This document shows positions 23,317 through 34,400 of a stretch of 64,000 nt of DNA, one piece after another (within the stretch, counting starts at the first letter, position 1; every line of letters starts with the position of its first letter). The notes under the pieces were generated by a model, which made no database searches, was not told the origin of the DNA, and saw nothing but the letters and a program-made list of their open reading frames with translations. Source of the stretch: Glutinoglossum americanum (lineage: Eukaryota; Ascomycota; Geoglossomycetes; Geoglossales; Geoglossaceae). Both the position numbers and the translations under genes were made by a program. The DNA is taken from NCBI GenBank assembly GCA_020080175.1, contig JAGHQL010000080.1:51140-115139 (forward strand), written 5' to 3'.

Positions 23317-24603
23317 CAGTCGATTGAGCAGTAATTAGAAGAGAAAATGCGGGAACCAAACATGTTGGTGTAGTATATGACTCTCCTACGCTAGTAGTGG
23401 TGACCGGCTACTTCCTGGTCTCTGTAGTCAACACAATTGTTGGGAGGTACCAGAATGTCCACACCCGTGACCCGCGTTCGACTATGCGCGTTACCCTCAC
23501 TATCGCCATCAGCGCCCTCAATAGTCAATTCCGCTATCTTTTTCCCTAGACGATATGCAAACTTGCGCAGCCCCCGGAATCCGGTCCATCGGCATAGATG
23601 AGCCATTTATCCTCCATCACATCCAGACAGAAGCCATCCAGTAGCTTGGAGCGTTAGCCCAGCGTTGTTAAGACACCCCAAGCTGATTTAATAGGTTTTT
23701 CGAAAGGAAAGGTCTCCCATTCAGAGGCTGCGACTCGTCTTTCCGAGGGCCGGCTAATCTGGCCGAATACGAGCCAGTGGGAGGGATTAGGGAGTCTAGA
23801 GTTGCTGCTCTCCCATCATGAGGCTGTCTTTCCACGGTAGAGAATGGAGCAAGCAAGCTGTGAGAAGCTTCTTTGGAGTTTCTTGATTGGAACACGAGAA
23901 CCGGGAATCTTCACCAATTCCATTCTAAATTAAAAACCCAAGCCACCCCGAATAGTGACCTAGTGATTAGAGTGGCCAAATCCAAAATAGGATAGAAATA
24001 GCTAACGAACCATGCTTAGGAGAGCCTAGTTTCACTCCGCCCAAATAACAGGACGAAACAAGGAATAATATTAATCACCATTATTACAACTACCACCTCT
24101 CACGCTCTCAGGGCACCATACAGTCATCCCGACACCAACCTCCACCTCTGTCCGTGACCAACCGTTTCGCCACCACTAGAAAAACACTCAAGTCAACAGC
24201 AAACCGCAGATTCCCCGCCATGAATCCACCCCACGAAGCTTCTTGCAATTATACCCTAACCAAAAATCGTTGCCCTTAAAGCGAGCCTGTTGTGGCGTCC
24301 TATTCGGGCGGGGTAACCCACCAATGCCCCAACACCACTGTCCATTGAAGCCCCACGCCATCTAAAAGCTTACCACAATCTTGTGCTGGATGCGAGCCGT
24401 CTGCCTAAGCCCCATCTTTGCTCTCAGGTTCGATGTCAGCGCACTATGGCCGGCTTGCGTGCCCAACATCCATACAAGCGAAGCGTTCGGAGACCTAACG
24501 TCTTGGCGTTCTTGTGAACGGCTGAACAAACTGCACCGATGGTAGTTCTACTGGTTGGTGGGCACTACTGAGGTACTTACCCTCACGGCGCTGCTGCAGG
24601 CTA
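23317..24603. other. Intergenic, no gene seen
   Basis: No open frame with a family motif occurs here. The last few hundred bases may contain the unrecognisable 5' part of the relic that follows. Confidence 0.45.
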
Positions 24604-25385
24604 GTGAAGACTAGTAGGAGCCTCCCCGCCCCTCTGGCACTTTCCTGTTCTTCATCCTTCCCCACACCACCAATGCTGTCTATAAGTCTCTGTAAGACCG
24701 TTGTTTCGGGTGGCACAGTTACCACCAACTGCTACCCTCTATGCTGTACTGCTGTATGTATGGGGTCTGCCGTGGGTACGACTCCTCAGGGTCGCTAGAG
24801 TCTCTGCTTTCTCTTCTTCACCCCAGGCATCGCCATCCTCCTTTGGCTAAATCGAAGACACAAACGTAAACTAGGGTTACGGCATCCCGATGACGGGCTG
24901 CCCGTCGAACAGGGTCCAGGCGTCGCCGAGGCGATGTCAAATGAAATCCAGGGGGCCAAGCACCCGAGCGGCATACCGGAAATGGCTGGCGCCGGATTCC
25001 CACGTCCATGGCTTCCTCCCTAGCGGAGTGAGCTCCATGACACTTCACGAGTAGAGGTGGCTGAAATCCCCACACCACCGCGCGGCAACATCTTCCTCAG
25101 CACAGGGACCCAGAACTCCTGGCGGGAGCACCTACGCGGAACTCTGGAGCTCAAAATCCATCCAACACCTTCAAAGAAGCTATAACGTCTTCTCGGTGGC
25201 TCTCACGGAAGCCCGTAGGTTCGGCCAGGCATGCGGACCCGACTCAGCTCCACGCCAGCGGAAGCAGCGTCCCAGGCCCTCTGAACGAACGCGAAAGGCA
25301 GATCCGGGAATTGGAGGAGCAGCGGCAGAAGCTGGATGCAGAGCAGCAAGCTCTTCAGGAATGGTTGGGTAGGTTGCACGCGTAG
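24604..25385 (+). pseudogene. Relic of a single-pass surface protein
   Basis: A frame from about 24828 reads GIAILLWLNRRHKRKLGLRHP, the end of a transmembrane helix followed by a basic stop-transfer stretch. A Pro/Glu-rich cytoplasmic tail follows (VEVAEIPTPP) and, after two in-frame stops (TAG near 25020 and TAA near 25181), a coiled-coil end REIRELEEQRQKLDAEQQAL to TAG 25383-25385. This order (TM, ELPG-like tail, terminal coiled coil) is shared by a large fungal surface-protein family to which the intact gene at 45508 also seems related. The extracellular half is not readable. Confidence 0.42.
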
Positions 25386-25604
25386 GGCTTGGGACCTGTT
25401 TAGTTGTGGTTATCCCACCTTAGGGTAGTTAGGATCTATTCGCACAAAAACGGTTTTTTTTTTTGGAATCACGTGACTCAACATGACTAAGTGTGGGGCT
25501 ACCTCAAAGTCTCACCACTGACATTGAAAGCCCAACCCCATCCCCATCGGTTCAGCAGCATCCCCAAAAATAGCTTAACCGTTTAAACTCATATTTCCTT
25601 CAGC

Positions 25605-26885
25605 ATGTCTACACGTGAGTCTAAGCGCATCCAATTTTCTGTTGGCGAACGTGTTTGGGAGGAGGCACAAGGCCACCTCCAATCCGTCATCGACTCACTT
25701 CCCAGCGACTGTGAGCCGTTGAGGAAGCTTCTCCAGCAAATGGAAAAGGCCCGTCCAAAGCCAGCAGAGAAGGTTAGTGACCTCAAGCCGTGTTCCCTAT
25801 ATTCTGAAATTGGTTCCTAAAGTTCTTTGTTAATCGGTTGGCGCTCTATTAAACTAATCCCGGATACACCCTCATCTCTGCAGGTGTACCAAGCCAGTGG
25901 GTTGACGCTTGAGCAAGCGAAGGCGCTGCTAAGTATCGAGTATGACAACGATTCCCCGCAGTATGTGTGGGACCTACACGAGGAACTCGCTGTGAAGGAA
26001 GATGAGTTAGGTTCTTCTTGGGCTTGTATGCATCCTACCTTGTTAGCCCCTAAGAGAGCTACTATAATTTCTGTTAGAGTGACCTTGCCTTGAATAAGGG
26101 CTAACTTCTAATGGGTAATGCCGTCTGTAGTTAATGCCATTAATCAGATTAAAAATTCTAGGTACTACAAATACCATGGTGACGAATCGCTCTTGCGTTC
26201 TGCTGTCGACATTCTTCTCTGTGGTAGACTAGAGCATCTTGCTGATGACGGTACAAACCACCACTTGAAAGTCGCTGCTGAAGTGGAGGTGCATACAAAG
26301 GCCCGACAGCCAGATGCAGTGGAACTCTCTGGTATCATCATGACTGCAACCATCCGAGGCCGTGCGGATTGGATGTTAGGATATGCCCTAACTAAAAAAA
26401 ACCTGGATGGTATGCTTGTCGTTGTTGAAGCCAAACGAGACGCTGCGACTTCGAAGGCAATCCCGCAGATGATGTCCTATCTCGCTGGAGTACAAGATGC
26501 GCGGGCAGAGACGGGCGAGCAGAACCACCAAGTCTTCGGCATCATGACTGACTCGAGCGAGTTTCGTTTTGCCTTCCTGAATGAAAACCGGCAGATGTTC
26601 CTATCCAACACGCTATTCTGGAGGACGCATGCTACCAAGATTGTGGCGTTCCTTGATTATATTCTCCAGAAAGCCATTGAGTCGTCCCCACATACCATGC
26701 CAGTTAAAAAGGGGAACCACCAGCTGTTGAACTATCCCCGCCATTTGCCAAACAGCTTCAGCTTTGGAGAAACGGAGGGCTTAACTGCGAGCCTGGCTGA
26801 TCTCGACCTGGCCGCGGTGGATGTTGGCGACGACTCCACTGTCACTGTGGCGATTGATATCCTGGACGACCCGATGGGTAGCTGA
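25605..26885 (+). CDS. PD-(D/E)XK nuclease-like protein
   Basis: Three exons, 25605-25772, 25884-26010 and 26131-26885, join in phase to 349 aa. The first intron is canonical (GTTAGT to CTGCAG). The second has a weak donor (GTTCTT), chosen because it is the one that keeps phase with the CTGTAG acceptor and yields ELVNAINQIKN. The core shows the restriction-nuclease-fold signature: GRADWMLGY (Asp178), then 19 residues on VVVEAKRD (Glu198 and Lys200), followed by a helix KAIPQMMSYLAGVQDAR and a strand VFGIMTDSSEFRF. This D-x19-ExK pattern is the metal-binding triad of PD-(D/E)XK enzymes. Many fungal copies of this type have no known function. No signal peptide or TM segment is seen. Confidence 0.82.
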
Positions 26886-28879
26886 TCTAGGTACTTTCTA
26901 GCAGCCGAGCTAGGTTATGGGGAGCGAGGTTTAGACAGCTCTTGAGGCATTTTAAACTCTTCTTGCCATTACTATTTTCTCGGGAGGTAGCGATTACTTT
27001 GCAATAAGGCTCTAAGTTAAAGCAACGCTTTCAATAGGCGCTAAGGGGCAGATCGCATGTCTGACTGGCTCTCTTTGTTGTTGAAACCCGGTGACTATTT
27101 CTACTCAGAGCGCAACGCGGTGGTTCTGATTTCGTGGTTCCCCCTTCTCCACATCCACTGGTCTCGTCACATCCCTAGCCCCTTTATCCTACACATGTCG
27201 CCCTACTCCTTCTGGGTTTATGGTCCCTCTCCATAGCATCGCGTGCTCATTTTCTTCCATACGAATACCAGTCCCGTTAAGAGGACGGTCTAATTAGTCA
27301 GTTCCGCGGCTTAGTGGCCGGCAGAGGGCAGATTTTATCTCTAGACGCCCTGGTTTAGTGAAAAGGGAATGTAATCGCTCAAAATACTGCGATATTTTCA
27401 TTTTATCCCCCCCGGGTACTGTGGAGGCGATTTCTATGCCGTGGAAGTGGTAATTTATTAGCTAGTTATTAGTCATTCTCTTGGCAGGGATAGCTTACCT
27501 ACCGCACCCACGACCTGCTTAATCCAATCGTCCTTCTACCTACCAGACGAACTTAGGCCCCGACAATACCACGGAAAGTTGTACCATAATACCGCATTTT
27601 CGACTTTAACCCGACTACCTTTCGGGTGTGTCACCCTCCGCCCTCCTTTCCATCCCCACAGCTACCAACTGGGGCCTGCTCATGGGCGTAAGAGCCCTCC
27701 CAAACATATCCACCCTAGTGCAACTGTGGTCCTCGAGAGAATGTTCATGCCGCCAGAGCTCACCCTGAGCATATGCACTACGCGGCGATGATGCAGTGGG
27801 CGCCTACGGTTATGTGAGTGCCTCTCCGATATATGCGGTTTCCAATGGCCACACAGGGGTAACAGTCTACCGAAGATACAAAATGGATATAGGCATCGTC
27901 CTACTGCTAAGATGTGGGTGTGAGTAGCACCAGTAGTCTATTTGGGGGAAGTAAAGCGCATTACGGCCTGCACGCTCTCTCAACTCCATGTTTAGACATA
28001 ATTTTGAACGAGGCCACCAAACGAGAGAGGGAGCATATTACCCGTGCTCAGAAGGATGCAGCAAGTGCGAATAAAACAGACCTGGTGTTAACACCGGAGC
28101 AAGACCGGAACCCCATGACGTCATTAACACCAGACCGGAAATTGGCTTGCTTCCAACATTGATAGTGGCCAGAACTTCCCCAGATACGTTCGGCCCTCAA
28201 CCTCCGGAAGGCTCTGACATCTCATACTCCTTAATCACATTCCAGTCATTGTGGAACATCACGGATGCTTCACCCTCTCAAACCCTCCCAATCCAGCTAC
28301 TATAAATACGCGAAGCAACAGCTGTTGAAGAATCGGAGGGCTGGTAGGAAATTTAGGGAGAGTAAAGGACTCCCGGCTACATTGTGGGCTAGATTTCCTT
28401 GGTGAGTAGAGGCAGATTGTGGAGTAAGAGTTCTCGGCGTGATGTGTTCGATGGGATGTGTTGATTTAGTATCACGATCAGGATCGAAGGTTCCGTAAGA
28501 ACTCCTTTTCTAATCCTGACACATACTGAACTTGGACATTAGCTACGCCAGGGCTGACTGCAGCTGTTGTACTAATAGTTTCACCCTGTTAGTTGAACTC
28601 CCCATGCCGTGTGGTGGCTGATAGCTTCCGGCCTACCCATCCTAGAACTGTGTCTTCAAAACCGAAAATCTACATTGTTCTCTATCTCTGTGCATGGCAA
28701 AGGCAGTGCTAAACTTAGCGTCCGAGCCTAACGTTATTTGCCATCGTTGGGTGGGCGAATTCACTTAGACTAGTTCTTCTAGGATTCACTAACTAAGGTA
28801 TTACCACGACCAACCTCAATATGGAGACTCGCATAACTCACACTCTACTCACCGACAACAACACTGACACACCACCAAG
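26886..28879. other. Intergenic, no gene seen
   Basis: Two kilobases hold only short frames without motifs. A small direct repeat of TTAACACCRGA..GACCGGAA lies at about 28088-28141. No element ends were recognised. Confidence 0.45.
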
Positions 28880-29847
28880 ATGAATGCCGCACAAAATAGC
28901 AATCCCCAATCCTGGCAACTCATGGCTACTAGGCAGGATGCTTCTGAACTAAAGGAGGGTGAGTAGAGCATCACCTACTCGGTCGGAAGGGGGAAATGGA
29001 AATGGGAACTGCTTCCGCTCCATTCAAGTCATGTTTGGTGAAGCTGCTTACCTTCTAGTCATTTAGCTAATGAAGTTTTCTTAATTTAGAGATACCACTG
29101 CTGGAGGCCTTCGGAATGCTACCACTAGAGCTGCGAATAAAGACCTACGAATACATTATCGGAACCGACACTATTTTCTCCTTTAACAAATTTACTCCTA
29201 GTATTATAATGCTTACTAAGCGGATGTCCGGAACCTTTTCTCAATGGTTTGATAGCAAACTTGAGGCCGGATATAGCGAAAACGAAATCTTCAAAATAGA
29301 CGAGGAATGGGTTTTGTCACCAGACTCTAACGACGATCATTTATACGAACCGCTTTATTTCCCTCCCCAGCTAAGGAGTGATGAAGTCTTGTGGGCGGAG
29401 TTTAAGAATGAGCTCTGGTCATGCTCCCACATTGTCGTCCTAAGCATTTGGGAGTTAGGTTCGGTTCTCACACTTGCCGGGCCTAACGGGCGCAGGTGTC
29501 TCCGTGAGATCACCTTCACATACTCCGGCACCACAAAGCATGAAGCCGTTTCTGCATTTGAGCTATTAGCCCAATGCCGCCAGTTACAAAAACTACACAT
29601 TGTAGTTGACCAAGAGATGTCGACAAAACCCATGAGAAAGCCGCTAGCATTGAGGCGCGTCAAGGACTGTCAGGGGATGAATGCATTGAGGAAGGTGAAG
29701 GTTTGGGGAAGTCTGGAGATATTAGGTGATTGTATTGATAAGGCGGAGTTAGAGGAGTGGCTCAAGAAGAAGATGCTGCAGCAGTCCACTCTGAGAGAGC
29801 CTTCTAGCATCTGGAAAGGACGTTTGAGGCTTGCTTCTAGAGACTAG
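28880..29847 (+). CDS. F-box-like (2EXR-type) hypothetical protein
   Basis: Two exons, 28880-28958 and 29090-29847, join in phase 1 (GTGAGT to TTTAG) to give 278 aa. The second exon opens with EAFGMLPLELRIKTYEYI, the LPxELRxxIYEYI helix that fungal F-box-like and 2EXR proteins use at their N-terminus. The remainder is an alpha/beta domain with CLREITFTYSG and LLAQCRQLQKLHIVVD, typical of the companion region of these fungal proteins. The ATG at 28880 was chosen because it is the only start whose exon joins in phase to the motif. A role in ubiquitin ligase recruitment is possible but not shown by the sequence. Confidence 0.75.
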
Positions 29848-31464
29848 ACTATTGTCTAATGATTCCTAATGGTCTCTACAAACTTGTGACCTTTTTAGAG
29901 GTTGTTTTATAGAGTTATCGGGTTGGTCGCATGATTTATTGCTTTGATTATCGGATTTTAACAAGATGGTGAATAAGAGGATAACTGCAGGCATGTAAAT
30001 CAGATTCCCCTTCGGAGCTGCCCCTATATGAAGTACAAAGTCTCGCTAACTTACCATCAAGAGAACAAATATTACTGGTGGGTCACCGACCTATCCTTGG
30101 TCTTCAGGCACATCTATTAACTCTACCAAACACCTTCTACCACATCTTCCACCTCGTTCCCTGATATTCACTAATAATTTCCTTACTGTATCTAAACTCG
30201 ACGGATAATTTTATTACCCTTTATTTATTTTAGGGCACACGTATGAATAAAAGTTCTTTTTATTTAAGCACACCTTGAAACCGAAAGCAATACTCCATAG
30301 GTATCTCGAAGTAGGAACTGCAGGTGATGAGTAGTGGGAAGGTCAAAAGTTAGTTACTGTGACGAATGGTTCAGTTCAGATGCTTGGGAATGGGGGTAAT
30401 GGGGGTGTAAATTGGTTAGATGGTACTTTCTTCAAACTCATCTCTAACTTCCTAACTAGATCCCACCGTGGTCCCAGATGTTATTAATTTGGTGTGGGGC
30501 ACATATAAAAGTACCCCCACCACATGGCGAGTAGACGCTAAAGGCAGGCGCGGGCCACGAGAAATCTGTGTCCTCAACCTGCAATGAAAAAAAAATTGGC
30601 TGATGTAAGCGGGACTCGTCGCGTTCATCGTTTATATCTGATTGGTCAAAAAGCCGCACACAACGAAAAGCGAAAAAAAATTATTTGCAAATTTACCTAT
30701 AAATCCTACCTGCTCTCTGTAAGTAAAGTACAGCGAATCGAACCCCGCACCACCGACTGACTGAACAGGGCCGAGCTTGGATGTTAGATATCCGAGTTGT
30801 GTGGCTTGGGCAAGGGCCCGATCCCTAGCGCTAGATTTAGGGGTTTTTTCAGTGCACAGCTTCATCCACGGTATGTTTCCCCCGGCCCCAGGAAATTAAT
30901 CCCAGCTAACTGTTTGCCCAACATAGAGCCCTCTACACACCATACATCCAACCGTCCCCTACGCCACGGTTTGGCTTCGTGCCTCCAGGCAGTAGATGGC
31001 TTGGACACGGAATGCGCTCGCAACCCTACTATTGGCATGGCCAGGGAGGAGTCTGTTATGTATACTTCTAAGAGTTGGAAAAAGGTGGTGAAGCGCCGGT
31101 GGTAACTGGATAGATCGCCCTTCAGCGGAAGCCCTCCGTGCTCCCTGGCTGTATTGCACCGCCTCGGGCCACGAACGCAGCATATCCGCACCTCCAATAC
31201 AGTAATCTCAACGCTATGTATATGACTACACCATGTATGTGACTATACAAGCCTGGCCCCAGTATACATCTTTTCATCCTACTTAATTCTGGAATCAGAT
31301 TCCTCCATGCGATTCCCCATCTGCTTATTCTGCGCGCTCGTGGCACAAGCGCATTTTCCCAAATGAGGATGTCGCTTTGCCTATGGACCATCATTTCAGT
31401 ATAGGATTAAAATCAGCGGAATACGCTTCCACAGAATTACCCCCCTAGTGGAATTGCATCAGTT
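29848..31464. other. Intergenic, no gene seen
   Basis: AT-rich near 30200-30300 and again around 30590-30700. No gene, RNA gene or transposon ends were identified. Confidence 0.5.
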
Positions 31465-34400
31465 TTAGGCTCCCCGCCCTCCAAAATCAGTCCGAGACGA
31501 CTCACTAAGTGGGATAGAACCCAGGTCAAGTTCCATAAAAGTTGCTCGGCCCAACTCATGTCCTAGAGCAAGGATATTATTCCAAGTTTCCAGACAGCTC
31601 ACTCGATAATCAGGGGGAAGCCAGAGCACATTTTCGTTCTTGTAAGTGATCCAATCCTGATTGAAATCAAGGTAGAGTGATGAGTTCAATTGAAACCGGA
31701 GGTCGCGGGAAGTAGGAAGGTTTAGCATTAGCGTCCCCCTAGTCGTGACGAGATGAGATCCATCGCTAGCAAAGGAGAGTTTACGCACCACACCGCCAGT
31801 CTCAATAGTCTGTATCGTTTCTCCAGTTTTGACATCCCAGAGCCAAACTGTCCCTTCACCTAGTGCAGAGGCTAGAAGCTGGCCATCCGGTGAAAATGCC
31901 ATCACTCTAACCCAGTCCGAATGACCCTCAAGTGTCCCACATGAGACTCTTGTCTCCGGGTCCCAGAGCCTGACTGTATTGTCATCTGATGCAGAGGCTA
32001 GGATCTGGCCATCCGGTGAAAATTCCACAGTTCTGACCAGGTTTGAATGACCCTCAAGTGTGCCACATAAGACCCTTGTCTCCAGGTTCCAGAGCCCGAC
32101 TGTCCCGTCATCTGATGCAGAGGCTAGGAGTTGGCCATTCGGTGAAAATGCCACTGCCCTGACCCAGTCTGGATGACCCTCAAGGATACCATACGAGACT
32201 CCTGTCATCGAATCCCAGAGACTGACCACTTCCTCTGATACGGATGCAAGGAGCTGACCATCCGGTGAAAATGCTACTGCGCGGACCTGGCCTGAGTGAC
32301 CTTCAAGTATGCCATACGAGGCTCCAGTCGTCTGGTCCCAGAGCCTGACCGTCTCGTCATTTGACGCGGAGGCGAGGAGCTGGCCATCTGGAGAAAACGC
32401 GACTGCTCTGACCCGCTTTGAATGGCCCTCAAGTGCGCTGCGCAAAACTCCTATCGTCGGGTCCCAGAGCCTGACTGTCTTGTCATCTGATGAAGAGGCA
32501 AGAATCTGGCTATTCGGTGAAAATGCCAGTGCTCTGACCTGGCCTGAATGACCTTCAAGTATGCCACGCGAGGCTCCTGTCACCGGATCCCAGAGCCTGA
32601 CTGTCCCTTCGTCTGATGCAGAAGCAAGAATCTGGCTATTCGGTGAAAATGCCAATGCACTGACCCAGCCTGAGTGACCTTCAAGTATGCCACGCGAGGC
32701 TCCTGTCATCGGATCCCAGAGCCTGGCTGTCCCGTCATATGATGCAGAGGCGAAGAGCTGGCCATCTGGTGAAAACGCTACTGCCCTGACCCAGCCTGAG
32801 TGGCTTCCAAGTATGCCACACGAGGCTCCTGTCACCGGATCCCAGAGTCCGACCGTCTCTTCATCTGACGAAGAGGCAAGAATCTGGCTATTCGGTGAAA
32901 ATGCCAATGCCCTGACAGTGCCTGAGTGACCGTCAAGTATGCCACGCGAGGCTCCTGTCATCGGATCCCAGAGCCTGACTGTCCCATCATATGATGCAGA
33001 GGCAAGCAGCTGGCCATCTGGTGAAAATACTACTGCCCTGACCCAGCCTGAGTGGCCTTTGAGTATGCCACGTGAGGCTCCTGTCATCGGATCCCAGAGC
33101 CTGACTGTTTCTTCATCTGATGAAGAGGCAAGAATCTGGCTATTCGGTGAAAATGCCAATGCCCTGACAGCGCCTGAGTGGCCTTCAAGTATGCCACGCG
33201 AGGCTCCTGTCATCGGATCCCAGAGCCTGACTACCTTGGGATGTGATGCAGAGGCGAGGATCCGGCCATCTGGTGAAAATGTGATCGGGCCGAAATGCCC
33301 TTCGAGGATGCCACGCGAGGCTCCGGTTGTCAGATCCCAGAGCCTAACCGTCCCATCACCTGATGAGGAGGCGAGGAGGTGTCCATTTGGCGAAAATTCC
33401 ACTGCCGCAACATAATGTGAATGACCCTCAAGCGTCTGCAAAGAAGGATTCCAGTACTCTTCAACTATTGGCGAGCGGTTGACCCAGGAAGGAAGCTGCT
33501 TCTCAAATAGTGTCTTGATTACGCTTCTCTTTGGGCTGAAGATAAGGGCGGAACAATATAACTGAAGGGGTGCCTTTTCAACAATGGATCTGTAGCCGAG
33601 GATGAAGCGTTTTGCGTCACGAACCATGGTAAGTAAAAGTGAGCTTGTGCTGGATCTAGGCTTTGCTTAGTTAGTTGGTAGGTTGTAGAGTAGCTTTATA
33701 GAATCACTAACCATAAGCATAGACTCTAATTGTCTTATCATCATAACTCCGTGAGACAAGCGTCTCATTAGACTAAGACCTTCAAGCCAATGGAGGAAAT
33801 GATCCTGAAGGAATTTGTGGACTCTCCCATTATCGGCAAGGCTGATTTGACCCTGCTGAAGATGGCTCACCTGATAAAGATGGTCAACCCAGTAGCGGCA
33901 TGCATACTGAACATCCAACGGAAGACATTTCTCCACCTGGCCCTCCTCTACTTCAGTGGCAAGAGAACCTGGAAATCGAAGATTGCACATATCTTCCCTT
34001 AGATTGTTTGACATGAGCTCGAGGCAGTTCGTGAATATAGTATTGTGCGCCTTTTCCTTGTCAATCCAGAATTGAGGATCCAAGCACCTTTGCTGAGCAA
34101 GGAGAAAGTCGCGGAAAGAGGGGTGGAGCAATCTGATAGGTGAATTTTGGTCCTCTGGAATATCCAAGACGGAGTGCAGAGAATCTAGTGTAACTTCCGC
34201 CGTCCAGTAGGTTATGTGGAGCAACTTAGCCAGCGCGCTCACTGTTAGGGAGTCAAATAGTATGACAATGGATCCAACGACCGTTCTAAATTGCTCCACT
34301 AGCTGCAGCTTTTCCCGCTCCTCACAATCTCCTAAGACAGAGTCCCTTAAGACTTGGGTGTACATCCCGTCTAACTGTCCCGTGAGTGACTGACTAGTTA

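Noticed and set aside
30715-30780. tRNA-like GGGGTTCGATTC on the minus strand
   Set aside because: The T-stem does not pair, and no acceptor stem, D-arm or anticodon arm can be folded around it.
32309-33415. Three plus-strand frames (80-158 codons) with repeated MPREAPVIGSQSL units
   Set aside because: They are exact antisense of the WD40 array; the repeats simply mirror the 126-bp units.
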